A stretch of DNA of 37,301 nt. Origin: Chara braunii (lineage: Eukaryota; Streptophyta; Charophyceae; Charales; Characeae). How positions within the stretch are numbered: position 1 is the first letter of the stretch; each line of letters opens with the position of its first letter. Location of the stretch: NCBI GenBank assembly GCA_003427395.1, contig BFEA01000009.1, positions 760,879 through 798,179 on the forward strand, given 5' to 3'. A program made the translations under genes and the position numbers. Positions 19,091 through 29,313 of this stretch are shown here, piece after piece. Below the pieces are notes generated by a model. That model was not told the DNA's origin, searched no databases, and worked only from the letters and a program-made list of their open reading frames with translations.

Positions 19091-19695
19091 TGCCCAGATA
19101 CCTTCCCTGCCTGCGGCCTTTCAGGTGCCGGCTGCCTGTGGCCTAGCAGGCCTGCCCCGGTTGTGGCCTGTCGGCTGACCTGCCCGTGGCCTACCCTTAC
19201 CGGTTAGCCGTGTGACCGCTTCTTGGTCGGCCATCGAACCGGGTAAGCCTTGGCATTTGCCTATCGGCCCCCAGGCTCAAAGTCAGACCCCGCGGTTCTA
19301 GAAAAAAAATGAAAGCTTCCTACACCTCCTGCGCCGTGGCCCTATACCCTGGCACAACCCTCTTTTAAGCCCATTTAGGCCCTGAATCGCGCGACTTAAC
19401 AGCCGCGCGACGTTATCATAGGTAGGATAGGTTTAATTTTAACATTTTTTTATCCTCACATTCCTGCGGCTTTCACAAAAGCGTAGCCTTTGTCGTTCAC
19501 ACCCGATACCCCCGGACGTCACATGCGTCCGGACTAAAGTCCGAAAACTCTTAGTTTCTCGGTCATAGGTCAGGTCTGAATAAACGTCTGACAAACGTCA
19601 TTCTCATCAAGTCCTTCAATTCAACGCAAGAGTCGAACAACGTCCGACGTTCAAAAACACCGACAAATACCCTTGTCAGGGTTTTTGCCCCGACA
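19091..19695. other. Outer (U3) end of the 3' LTR
   Basis: GC-rich first half with GGCC-type words, then AT-rich. It includes CGCGCG...CGCGCG around 19386-19410. From about 19,300 it differs from the right LTR at about 18 positions, mostly transitions. No promoter motif is certain. Confidence 0.5.
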
Positions 19696-21254
19696 ACAAT
19701 CCCAAACCCCATTGAACGACGCCCCCGTCGTTCACCCTATATTAGTTAATAATATAGGGCTTTCTAAATTCTTATGGAACTCTTTTTAACAAAATCTCTT
19801 TCAATCGAAAATAAGCCGGAGCTTATAACTAAAAGTCGAGTTATTGCCTCGGTAATCTAAAATTCAATCATCCATGATTGGAATGTACCAGATATAGCCT
19901 CTGGCAAGCCTTTCACCAAAACCTGAATTTATGCCGGATCAAGATCCAGAATTACTAAAATTATGAAGGAACTTTGTCTAAATGGTCCCAGCATCATCCC
20001 ACTGGCGGCAACTCTAAACATCATTTTAGACTCTCAGAATGGTACCGGAAATAGCCTCCGGCTAGCCTTCTAAACCTCAGTCGGTTAATATTTACATTTA
20101 TCTAAAAAAAAGATCAGGTTTAACCCCCTGACGGGTATTTTAAAATAAATAACCTCCTGAGTGGCCGAGACAGAATCTGGACCAACCATTCATGAGAGAA
20201 ACCATTTTATCAAAAGTCCTTGTCCAAGTTTTGTATCCCATTCCAATTACGAGTTACCATACATGATATTCCTGTATGCATTGTGATATGGGTCGAGGAG
20301 TGGTGTAATCCGCAAAGGATAACATCTCGACGTCAAGCCCTGCTTTAGACTCGAGCCTCACCACTTTCCCGCCGATTCCAGCATCATGTGTTTGCTAGTC
20401 GCTTGCCTGCGAGGTTGAACTACCCTTTCTCTATAACCTAGGCTGGTCAGACCCAGTCATAGAGGCGATGCGACCCCATTCGTCACAAGGCCAAGGTGAC
20501 CACTCTTTTCCCCATGACGAGTGGCAGTTGTCACCCTTACAAGCAAGATTCCGACAATCACAATAATACCATCCTCCCTTTCAATGATAGTGTAGCCACC
20601 TTCCTTAAAAAAAGAAAAAGTGACAGCATCCAACTATGGACCAGGAACAAAGTTCCGGCGTAGGCCTCACTACCACCTATAGAGCTCACTGCATCAGGAC
20701 TCATCATTACATGATAACTAAAAACATTACAAAAGTTCTAGGCTATGATAAATAATTGCTTTACATATTTTGTGAATAACTCATAGTTATGCCACAAGCC
20801 ATATAATGCAAATTGCATATCCTTTTCCTAGAACTTTTTTTTTTTTTACAACGAGAATATATATCAAGTAACAACATACATTTTCACAGAGAGTTCCATA
20901 ACATTCCAGTCCAAAAATATTCATAAATTTGCATTGCATCACATTTCATCGAATAAAGTAACAAGAAATCATTCAAATTTAGGAATCAACAAATTTTCGA
21001 TCAAAATCACAACATAATTTCACGAACAGGAGTCGTATAATTTATTAATTATACAAAAACATGGAACCATAGGTCCCTAAATTAAATCTAAAACGCAAGA
21101 GTCCAAAGTTACAATTTCCTTGTCTGTCCTCAGAACCAGTCAGCAATTTGTGATCCCATGTAAGAAAGAAAGTGGACGAAGAAAAGCAAGTCTCGTTTAT
21201 CCACAATCTATTCTAACTGCAAACCCTTTTATTAAGTCCTTGGAATAAATTTTC
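19696..21254. other. 3' non-coding part of the element interior
   Basis: About 1.56 kb between the integrase stop and the 3' LTR, without an open frame of protein character. Next to the LTR the minus strand reads AATGGGGTTTGGGATTG, the most purine-rich candidate for a polypurine tract, but a weak one. A T12 run lies at 20838-20849. Confidence 0.55.
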
Positions 21255-21920
21255 TCAAATGCGATCCCGACACCCAATTTCTACCTCGAGCCCCATCCAT
21301 TTCTTCGATCTCATAAGCCCCATTCTCAGACTTCCTGATAATACGATAGGGCCCTTACCATCGGCTGTCCAATTTCCGAGACCATTGTTTTTCCAAGGAC
21401 GAATCATAAAGAAGCACAACATTCCGACTTCCAATGGTTCCTTACGAACACGAGGCCCCTTATCCCATCCTTCTTTTTCGGCCTGTCTACTCTCTGCAGT
21501 AGAGGCAGCATCCTCCTCAATCCTTTCCTCAATGATCATCACTTGTCTTGCCCTCAATTCCAACAACTCCTCCGTTGAAAGCTTCGTTTCCACATCCTGC
21601 TTTTTCCAATTAGTAAGAAAATTTTCGATCGGAAAAGTTGCATGACGACCGAACCACAATGTGACTGGAGCGTATCCAGTTGTCCGCTTTATGGTGACAT
21701 TCTCAACAAAGAATGTCGTTCTCAGATATATCGGTCATCTTGAAGAATCGTCTCCGCACCATTTAGCCAACAAAAATGTTAGAGTGACATGTCCACGTTC
21801 AACTGGCACATTGGCTTGGGGATGCGCCCGTGTAGTATAGCTAAAGCTTACTCCAAGTTTCTTCAGAAGCGCCTGCACCTCCCCAGCCGAAAACTCACCA
21901 CCTCGATCCATGACAATTTC
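21255..21920 (-). pseudogene. Integrase C-terminal half (catalytic core end and tail)
   Basis: Same frame as 21921-22982, continuing past its TGA: EIVMDRGGEFSAGEVQALL gives the second catalytic Asp and QANVPVERGH the Glu of the D,D-35-E core. Then comes a TGA at the SSR/PIYLR junction, followed by GYAPVTLWFGRHATFPIENF (the GYSP..L.FGR signature of gypsy integrases) and a long tail to residue RDRI at 21255. The C-terminus ends KGPIVLSGSLRMGLMRSKKW, an SH3-like GPY/F-type region in degenerate form. No chromodomain seen. Two in-frame TGA codons make it non-functional as it stands. Confidence 0.85.
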
Positions 21921-22982
21921 TCAGACAAATGGGTACCGAAGATAATATTCCTCAATGCATTCTGCTAAAACATGCCCAGTACGCTCGCGAATGGCACAAC
22001 CATCAACGAACCCAGTCAAATTATCTCTTTCGTTGAAGATATATATGTACCTATTTATCCCAGGTGGCATGACCAACAGATCAAGGTGTACTACTGCTCC
22101 TGGCTTAGTGACATAGCGTGGATGAAGAGGTTCGACAAAACGCAGATTAGATCGCCTTTGGCAAGGAAGACAAGAGTTACAGAAGTCGTTTACCATCTTG
22201 TTCATTCCTTCCCAAAAATAAAGATGTTGAATATTTTTCAAAGTGACTCGCGCCGATCTATATCCGCCTGCGACCCCATCATGCAAAGTTGCAATCACAT
22301 CAAGTTGTCGCGTAACCCCACATACCACTCTTCTCGGAATATCATCGTTGGATTTCTTGAAAAGATGACCATATCTTACAACAAAATCCTTGTTTTTTTG
22401 GCGAATAGCTGGATCCACCTCATCCTCCTTCAACTCACCATTCAGCCATATTCTCATTAATCTATACTCCCCATCATACTCTCCTTCTTTGAAAGCTTCT
22501 CTGATTTCACCGCCTTCTGCTTCTTCATTCATCATTTTCAGACAGTCCTCGTGAATTAGAGAATTCACAAGGAATGACATCTCTCCTGTGATCCTGAAAG
22601 TCTTATCAGCCTGCTCATGCCCATACTCAATCGCCAGCGGCTCTTTGATGAGCTCGACTTCATCAGACAAAGCCAAGTTCATCATTTGCTCAGATGTTCT
22701 TTCACCCCATGGGTCTTCCTCAAGGAACGACTCCCCAATCACAAACTCTGATCGCACATGACGGAAACAAGGAGCATTCCAGATGGTTTTCCCATGCCGG
22801 GTTGTTGCATCTGCCAAATAATTGTATGAGTTAATACTCAACTGTGACTCCTCTCCTTCGAGGAATCCATCGACAGGAACTGAATCCTCAGCCTCATCCG
22901 TCGATGAGTCCCAATTAACACGACTCAATCCATCTGCTCGATTCTGATTGTCTGAAATGCGCTCAATCTCAAAAGTGAACAT
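21921..22982 (-). pseudogene. RNase H end, linker and integrase N-terminal part
   Basis: Begins in the RNase H tail (FEIERISDNQNRADGLSRV, the NRADGLSR signature), then an acidic linker of about 180 residues, then the integrase zinc finger LHDGVAGGYRSARVTL...FCNSCLPCQRR (residues about 230-280) and the first catalytic Asp in VVHLDLLVMPPG. The second His of the HHCC finger is Tyr (GGY for GGH), a CAT-to-TAT change that should disrupt zinc binding. It ends at TGA 21921-21923, within YYLRYPFV before the second Asp. A single TAA separates it from the upstream 23040-23528 block in the same frame. Confidence 0.88.
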
Positions 22983-23039
22983 CCAAATATACGTCAGCCA
23001 TCGAGCAATGGTTGGATCAGAAGGAGAATAGTTCTTCCA

Positions 23040-23528
23040 TTATTGAGCTAGAGCCGTAGGATCAACTCGCAAAATGAACCGCCTGCCAAATACATAATTC
23101 CTGAAAATACGCAGACAGTGAAGCACAACGAGAGTTTCCTTCTTGAACTGGGAGTAGTTCCGCTCAGTAATATTCAGAGTTCTACTCTCGAACCTCAATG
23201 GCCGTTCCCGTCCTTCCCCATCCTTTTGGACCAAAACTCCTCTCAAAGCAGTAGGACCTGCATCGGTCTCGATGATGAAAGGACGACCTTCAGCATCATC
23301 AAAGCAAGGAACTCCCAGAATCAGGTCGCCTTCTCGAAACTCAGCTTTAATATCCTCAACGGCTGCCTGCTGCTTCGGTCCCCACTCCCAGACCTGGTTC
23401 TTGCGTACTAACTTTAGCAAGTGTTCCACCCTTTCTGCGAATCTGCGGATAAAAATACGCCAAAATCCGCAAGTCCCGAGAAAACTCCGAATGTCGGTAA
23501 TAAATCTGAAGGGAGTCGGCCACTCCAA
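23040..23528 (-). pseudogene. RT connection and RNase H domain
   Basis: EWPTPFRFITDIRSFLGTCGFWRIFI is the usual thumb end of gypsy RT (RSFLG..GFWR.FI). Then come GRPFIIETDAGPTALRGVLV (first RNase H Asp), RPLRFESRTLN.TERNYS (Glu) and KKETLVVLHCLRIFRNYVFGRRF. It ends with TAA at 23040-23042, one C-to-T change from CAA, and the frame continues WKNYSPSDPTIARW. Same frame as the RT at 23628-24485, but separated from it by an out-of-frame stretch (about 23560-23640) bounded by two compensating small indels. Confidence 0.88.
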
Positions 23529-23627
23529 AATCTTATTCGTTTTCTGGGCATCTGGCTGACGACCCTTCTCATCACAAAGGAAACCAGTATTACCGCCTTC
23601 CTCATACCATGCCTCGATTTAACCCCA

Positions 23628-24485
23628 CTAGCAGTACTTTTCCACATTGCTGATGTGTTCCCACACGAACTTTCGAACGTCGGGTAACACTTCAGTCTCG
23701 TCCTTGACTCGGGGTCCTCGGATAGCCAAATCATCAATATATGGAGAAGTTATGTCTGGACAAAGCGGCTGCATGACTCTCATCATATACCTTTGCACAA
23801 TTGCCACGGCATTTGTCCAACCTTGTGGAGCCGCGCACATATGAAGCAGTTCCCGAGGCGTATGCATCGCCATCATAGGTCGATCCGCTGTGTACAACGG
23901 GAACTGATCATACCCTGAGTACAAATCAATTAAGGTAATGATGGGCCGGCCTGCACAAGATTCCGAGAGTTGATCAGCGTTCGGAAGTCCGTTCGCATCT
24001 CGGACTGTTACAGAATTCAACTTCTGCAGCTCCTGAACCCATCGCAAAACACCGTTCGGCTTGATAAAGCAGAACCAAGGAGACGCATACGGCCCATACG
24101 AATAGTCTGCCACTTTGGTCCGAATCTTACCATCAAGATAATCCACCACCTTCCGGTGATCGTCTGGATTTGGATATCGTGGGCCTCTCACATTCCATGG
24201 CTCATGCGGTACCGTATGAATCCGGATCATTGGAATCATATCGACGTCCAGCCTTCCACGCTCATCATCATCAAAAGCATAAGCAAGATGAACTTTCTTC
24301 ATAACGTCGATAAATAATTTGATTTCCTCCTTAGTAAGGAGACCATCCTCTCCAATGATCATCTCCTTGACCCTGTCATCCGTTAATCGACACGGCCCCT
24401 TCTTACCTTTCTCCTTCAACGTTCTGATCCACTCGCGTTCTTCCTTGTAATACCCTTCCTTTTCCTGAGTGATCAGAACTGACAC
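23628..24485 (-). pseudogene. Ty3/gypsy reverse transcriptase
   Basis: Domains in order: VPHEPWNVRGPRYPNPDDHR, ADYSYGPYASPWFCFIKPNG, RWVQELQKLNSVTVRDANG, LIDLYSGYDQFPL (motif A, catalytic Asp), AMHTPRELLHMCAAPQGWTN (motif B), SPYIDDLAIRGP (motif C, YIDD active site) and ETEVLPDVRKFVWEH. All three catalytic Asp positions are present. The N-terminal 100 residues are a basic/acidic linker following the protease. It ends at TAG 23628-23630 after NVEKYC, where the true frame has shifted by a small indel. The style (VTxRDAN...ADQLSE...LIDxxSGYDQ) is that of a clade seen in charophytes and basidiomycete fungi. Confidence 0.92.
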
Positions 24486-24502
24486 TGGTCGCGCCTTCTC
24501 TC

Positions 24503-25000
24503 CTACTTTCTTATACTTCCTCTTGGACCCAACGCTGAGCTTCCATCCCCTAAAAAAGACTCTTGCCTGGCTGATGGCAGTGATTCCTCCATGCGAGATT
24601 CATTTGGCCGATAAACAAGATGCATAGTTCCTGCACCTTCCTTGTCAACCACAGCCTCCATCAGGGCCTGTACCAGGCTCGGATCAATTGTAGGATGACT
24701 TGCTGCAAAATCGACTGCCTGTGAGATACTTGGCAATGTCAACGAAAACTCTTGAGGATCCCTTTCTTCATCGATCGCTTCTTTGTCCCTCCTCAACTTC
24801 TCAGACTCTAAGAAGGTATATAATTCGGGATTCAACCGGTTCCTTGAATTTGCTGGTCCGGTATTTGCGCACTTTACCACTTCATAATAGCCGCAAACCG
24901 GATCGCACAAAGCTACAAACATGGTGGCGTCATGCTTGTTGAAGATTATGCTCTCTGTGCGACATTGGAAGGATCTTCCCAAAAACACTTCGTGTTCAAC
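24503..25000 (-). pseudogene. Protease-RT linker of pol
   Basis: Reads VEHEVFLGRSFQCRTESIIF (the LLGR.F end of the gypsy aspartic protease), then CGYYEVVKC, NPELYTFLESEKLRRDKEA and a low-complexity stretch. It shifts frame against the RT in an A6 run (24552-24557 on the plus strand; T6 on the coding strand) just before WKLSVGSKRKYKKVGEKARP. The transposon at 25009-25431 separates it from the catalytic part of the protease. Confidence 0.8.
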
Positions 25001-25439
25001 CTTTGGCACTACGTTGCCACTTGTACGCACCCTCGTACGAGTACGGATTCGTACTCTTGTAGCCGTACGCTACNNNNNNNNNNNNNNNNNNNNNNNNNNN
25101 NNNNNNNNNNNNNNNNNNNNNNNNNNNNNNNNNNNNNNNNNNNNNNNNNNNNNNNNNNNNNNNNNNNNNNNNNNNNNNNNNNNNNNNNNNNNNNNTATTA
25201 AGAATCTGATGATGATGCTCAGCCAAATGTTGCTTGTTTTGTGGTTTTTCATCACATAGTTGTTTTTCGAATTTTTTTGATGACTTTGTTTTTTTTTTTT
25301 TTTTTTGCTTTTTCGTACGGGGGCGTACAAGACGTACAGGTTCCCGTACAGGTTCCCGTACAGATCCCGTACAGAAAAAACCTGTACGTTTCGTATGGGA
25401 AGCCCCCGTACGTGTACGCTATGCAACGTAGCTTTGGCA
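25001..25439 (+). mobile_element. hAT-like short inverted-repeat element, copy B, with 8-bp target duplication
   Basis: CTTTGGCA at 25001-25008 and again at 25432-25439 flanks an insert beginning CTACGTTGCCACTTGTACGC and ending ATGCAACGTAG (9-bp perfect terminal inverted repeats CTACGTTGC/GCAACGTAG). An 8-bp duplication with short inverted repeats and dense subterminal words (CGTACG, GTACAGGTTCCC twice) fits the hAT superfamily; P-type elements also make 8-bp duplications. Removing the insert and one CTTTGGCA joins ...YFYILPK to VEHEVFLGR, the normal protease sequence, so the insertion is later than the retrotransposon. No transposase in the visible part. Contains an N gap and an 18-T run. 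Confidence 0.85.
25074..25195. other. Assembly gap (122 N) inside transposon copy B
   Basis: Run of N; the true internal length and content of the transposon are unknown. Confidence 0.99.
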
Positions 25440-25773
25440 ATATATAAAAATATGATCTCGCTTTTACCTTCCCAACTGTGACCATTACACCACTAGCCGT
25501 ACCGCAAAATGGCGTTGGCCCGCTGACTCCAATAAAAAGTCCAAAGTCATTGCGATTGATCTGAATCCCAGCTTCAATCGCATGCCTCTCTCTCATGATG
25601 TTCATTTCGGCCCCATCATCTACGAGAGCAGAGAACTCTCCACGACCAATTTGAACTTTTATGAGACCCGTGGCCACGCATCGCCAGTCCATCTTCGTGC
25701 TAGAAGGTGCCCAGTTAGCTTCTGGAGAGATGATCTCACTTAGCTTGACTGTCATGACTTTTTTTCGAGTCAT
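25440..25773 (-). pseudogene. Retroviral-type aspartic protease, N-terminal catalytic part
   Basis: KVMTVKLSEIISPEANWAPS, then VATGLIKVQIGRGEFSALVD and DGAEMNIMRERHAIEAG give the flap-side and active-site strand of a gypsy protease (family: ...ALVDSGAE.N.M). The catalytic triad here reads Asp-Asp-Gly instead of Asp-Ser/Thr-Gly. GVSGPTPFCGTASGVMVTVG follows. It is cut at ILPK by the transposon at 25001-25439. A TAG (25779-25777) separates it in frame from the upstream linker. Confidence 0.82.
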
Positions 25774-25776
25774 GCG

Positions 25777-26493
25777 CTACTTAAATTCCTCGCGGAGCTT
25801 CGGCGATACTGCAAGAATCTCCTTCAGGGTAACCAGATCACGCTGACTTTCCAAAATGCGATCCACCAGCTGTTCAAAATCAATCCCTTGTTCAACAGGG
25901 ATCGAGTACACGTTCTTCTTTTTGCGAGGTTCTTCTTCCTCGACCTGGGTTTTTCCTGCTTCCGACGCCCTTTCCATAACTCTCTGATTTGCTAGCAGTT
26001 CATCCTCTAACCGCAATCTTTCATCCTCCTCCTCATCATCCCCTTCTTCTATCTGAATAGGTTATTTCTCCTGAGGTCCCTTTGAACTTTCTCCTGGCGC
26101 AGACTGCAATTGTGAGGTCTTCCTTCCTTTACTCGTCTGCACCATGACGGTTGGCATCCCTCGCTTGAGTACAGGTCTGGACATCGTCATTGGCCGTGTC
26201 ATTGGCGTTGCTTCCGGCGCCGAAGCAGCCACAGGTGCTGACCCATCCTGTCCTTCGTTTCCCTATCCACCAAAGAGGAACACATTCGGAAGGTTCGGTC
26301 AAACTTCTTCCATGTCAACACATAATTGAACAATGGAATCTCGGCATTTGCCCAGTTTCCTGGTTACCTCTCGCGCCTGATGAGCAATGTCTTCTTTCCT
26401 TTCCTCCGACTCTTTTTCGTCACACCTACCAATCTCCAGAGAAGCCATTGTTTCTTCCAACTCAAAAAGACTTGCTTCTTCAGGAGAAGCTAA
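25777..26493 (-). pseudogene. Gag-protease linker, decayed
   Basis: One frame reads LASPEEASLFELEETMASLE, CVDMEEV, then TGA; PNLPNVFLFGG, then TAG; SAPVAASAPEATPMTRPMTM and GMPTVMVQTSKGRK to QEK, then TAA; an acidic run EEGDDEEEDERLRLEDELLANQ, and ILAVSPKLREEF before TAG. Charged, probably coiled-coil (heptad-like LEDELLANQRVMERA), no enzyme motif. Normal position for a gypsy gag-pro spacer. Confidence 0.65.
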
Positions 26494-26930
26494 CCGGAAT
26501 GTACAGGACGACCCATCCGTCGAAAAACCTCTTTTCTCATTCCTCCTTCAATATCCTGATCGATGAAATTTCCCTCGAAGTGAAAGACTTCTCCTTGAAT
26601 CGTCGTGAAGACGATATAGTCCTTCTCGTCCTTGGCGAGAATCTGGCAGAAACGAATAACGTGTCCCTTCATATCGTAATATTTGCAGACGTATTCCTTC
26701 CACTTCCAACGTCCGCCTCCATTTCCGCGGCCTCTACCACGGCCTCGACCACCTTGTGGTTGAGTCTGTTGACCTTGATTTTGTTGTCCTTGGTCAACCT
26801 GTCGCTCCCCGCTTCCATTTCCTCCGTTCTTGCTGCTTTTTCCTTGTTTACGAGAAGTACCTTGCCCTCCTCGTATCTGGTTCAAGACTTTCCTCTCAAC
26901 CTTGGTTAACTTATGAGGGGGGTTCTCTTT
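26490..26930 (-). pseudogene. Gag nucleocapsid part with damaged zinc knuckle
   Basis: After the frameshift at the C6 run it reads KLTKVERKVLNQIRGGQGTS, a Gln/Gly/Arg-rich linker (GGRGRGRGRGNGGGRWKWKE) and VCKYYDMKGHVIRFCQ. This is the CX2CX4HX4C zinc knuckle with the second Cys replaced by Tyr (TGT to TAT). RNA-binding nucleocapsid role is known for the family. The Tyr should weaken zinc binding. It ends at a TAG after RPVHSG. Confidence 0.8.
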
Positions 26931-27720
26931 CCTCCTCGCTCTCACTCTCACTGCTACTCTCTTCAGTGACAGGCTCCTTCCCTTTTCTTTTCCCAGTTTT
27001 CGCCTTGGCCATCATCACTTGAAGTTTTAACCGTTCCTCCTTCATACTGCTCATCATTTCTCTTATGTCAGATAAGGTCTTGAAGACCTCCTTGTCCTTG
27101 TTCGTCCCCAACTGTAACCTCTCCCGATTCTCCTTTTGCTGTTTCAGCAGCCGATAGAGGATCTGGTCGAAGTCCCCAGCCAATAAATTCTCTCGAATTT
27201 TTGGCCAATCATACCTTTTTTTCATGCCTTTCACCAACTTTAGCTGTTCCACCTCCGTGAAATTATCCAGGAAGATGAGGCAACGATCTTTATCTGGAAG
27301 GTCAGGAACTAATTTCGCTACCCGCTCGAATTCAGTAAGGAACTGCGTTGTTGTACCAAAGCTTTTCCGACTAACCTTCCTCAAATCGGTCAAGTCCAAC
27401 AGTTCATCGCTCAACTGGTACTTTTCTAGCAGCTTCCTTTTGAATTCTGCCCAGCCCAGCGAATCTTGTACCAACTCCTCCACCTCTTCCTTGTATTGGA
27501 TCTTGCAGTATCTCTTCACCATTCGTAGCATCTTTTCATTCGACCATTCGCAGCAACTTCCCAATTGCTCGAACTTTTCTGCCCATCCCGATACGTTGTT
27601 ACCATCAAACAATGAAACGTCAATCTTCGGGATTTGATCCTTCTGGGACTGCTGAATAATTCTTGCAAGCTCCCGAATGTCATTGCTTCTCCCATCCTGA
27701 TTGTCGTTGTTACTAGCCAT
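26911..27720 (-). CDS. gag: Gag capsid region, 269 aa
   Basis: ATG at 27720 opens MASNNDNQDGRSNDIRELAR. The family core follows: IPKIDVSLFDGNNVSGWAEK, EWSNEKMLRMVKRYC, GWAEFKRKLLEKYQLSDELL, SFGTTTQFLTEFERVAKLVP and CLIFLDNFTEVEQLKLVKGM, a typical gypsy/retrotransposon gag of mostly helices. A Lys-rich stretch (TGKRKGKEPVTEE) and a Ser-Glu run close it. It stops at TAA 26911-26913, only because of one extra C in a CCCCCC run; one base fewer would lead into the nucleocapsid frame. The extra C could be a mutation, an assembly error or a programmed shift site. The start is well placed, 306 bp from the 5' LTR. Confidence 0.88.
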   Translation of the reverse strand: MASNNDNQDGRSNDIRELARIIQQSQKDQIPKIDVSLFDGNNVSGWAEKFEQLGSCCEWSNEKMLRMVKRYCKIQYKEEVEELVQDSLGWAEFKRKLLEKYQLSDELLDLTDLRKVSRKSFGTTTQFLTEFERVAKLVPDLPDKDRCLIFLDNFTEVEQLKLVKGMKKRYDWPKIRENLLAGDFDQILYRLLKQQKENRERLQLGTNKDKEVFKTLSDIREMMSSMKEERLKLQVMMAKAKTGKRKGKEPVTEESSSESESEEEREPPS

Positions 27721-28026
27721 CTTGAGTGAAGAAAAACAACAACATTATTAACACAAATCAGTCAATTCTTATAAATAATATCTCATAATTTTGGGATCAA
27801 ATTACTGACTTTTTCTGAGGTCAAACAAGAAAAAGAAAATAACTTTTTACTCCATTAATCACCCAAGTGTCATTCAGCTAGGGACAACGGTAGTTTGCCG
27901 TTATCCCCGGGAAACACGCCACCTGTCGAGCGCATTGGCCCTCGCGTGAAAACGGAGGCCCTCCCGGCCATGTCAGGAGTTTACCTAAAACATAACTTTT
28001 AGAGACAACTCGGGAACGACGCATAC
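27721..28026. other. 5' leader of the retrotransposon
   Basis: Between the 5' LTR and gag. No sequence starting TGG, as expected for a tRNA-primed binding site, lies within 25 bases of the LTR edge (minus strand begins GTATGCGTCGTTCCCGAG). A TGGCCGGGAGGGCC stands 47 bases in. Contains another GTGAAAACGG loop word inside a GGCC-rich hairpin (27938-27970). Confidence 0.5.
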
Positions 28027-29313
28027 TGTTCCGTGAACCACCGATACGGACGCCGTTGCTTCGCTCCTTCGCCGCTCTAGCCGGGTGCGCCAGCTATACA
28101 TCCCACGGTCCCCTACGACATGACAGTTTCCGCGGGGCATAAGCTTGCATCCCTAAGGGGCTGTCACCACCCTTAGGGGCGTATCCCTACCGAGCTACTG
28201 ATCCACGTGAGAAGGATTTTATGTGCAATCGCAGAGGTAGATCAGCCGAGGGCGTTTGCTCGTCTCGCTGCAGTATAGGAATTGTTTGACTAAACGCCGA
28301 ATGAACCCGAGCGTCGTTCGTTCCCTGGGGCGTTGATCTCCCAAGTACGAAGCGTACACCGGTCGACTAGGACAGTCTCAACTAAGCGTGAAAACAATTC
28401 TTAGTCCCTAACAATCAAACAACAAAATCCTCATTCCTTAAAACAAAATCACACAATCCAAAACGTTGACTTGATGAGCTGGTCTATCAAAATGTCTCAT
28501 TTTCAACCTGTATGACTGAAAAAACTTTTTTATTGTCATTCCAAGGTTATTAATTTAAAGAAATAAACTAAGAATGATTTTCTTATCATGACTACTGAAA
28601 CTTGTCATGAATAGCTCATGTAAATAAATATCACTGGCACCATGCAGATCAACAAGTGATCTGGTTTCTGGTCGATGTTTGAACTCCCTGTTCGACCTCG
28701 CTTCCGTACCATATTCAATTATTTTGGAATAGTCGCTCCAAGATTATTAATTGAAGAACAAACTAGGATTGATCTTCCTATGAAAATATCTGCAAGTAAA
28801 TACCGCTGCTACCATGCAGATCAACAAGTGATCTGGTTCCTGGTCGANGTTTGAACTCTCGGTTCAACCATACCTTAGTGCTATATGTGACTACTTGGAG
28901 GAGCGAGTGACAACTTTTCTTGGTCGCTCTGTCCTCCTGGACAATAATTACTTTTTTTGTTCCACGAATGATGGAATATCCATCTCTAACGCCAAGTTAC
29001 NCAACGAATAAATATTTCANCTTCCGNTGCTTTGCTTGACAACTTTTTCAGACGTTCGNTTTTCACTTTATCCACCTTATTTTTATGCGAACGATTACCC
29101 CTTAATGCATAAGCATGATAGTNAAATCATNGGGGTAATCCGAATACTATCCATCCGGCNGTCCTAACTNCATAAAGTGTTTTGTTTTTATTTTNAGATT
29201 ACCTCGTGAAACCATAAGTTATATGGTTTCCTCAACGGGACTGAGTCCATGCGAAGTGTTTTATGAAATCTGAGTAAGATTTCAGAAGACGATGTCTAAT
29301 CCTGGTAAATCTC

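Larger units (their letters stand above)
12871..19695 (-). repeat. 3' LTR of the giant element
   Basis: Direct repeat partner of 28027-34850 at an offset of 15,155-15,156. About 15 differences occur in the first ~520 bp and about 18 in the last ~400 bp, but none was noticed from about 13,390 to 19,290. Even N positions (13693, 13846, 13865 and others) are shared. Contains in plus order: a 172-190 bp duplication, hairpins, ORFs C, B and A (minus), a minisatellite, a hairpin array, a hammerhead ribozyme and tRNA-like sequences. Confidence 0.9.

Noticed and set aside
25202-25215. CTGATGATGATG as a possible second hammerhead core
   Set aside because: No GAAA at stem II distance and no closing stems.
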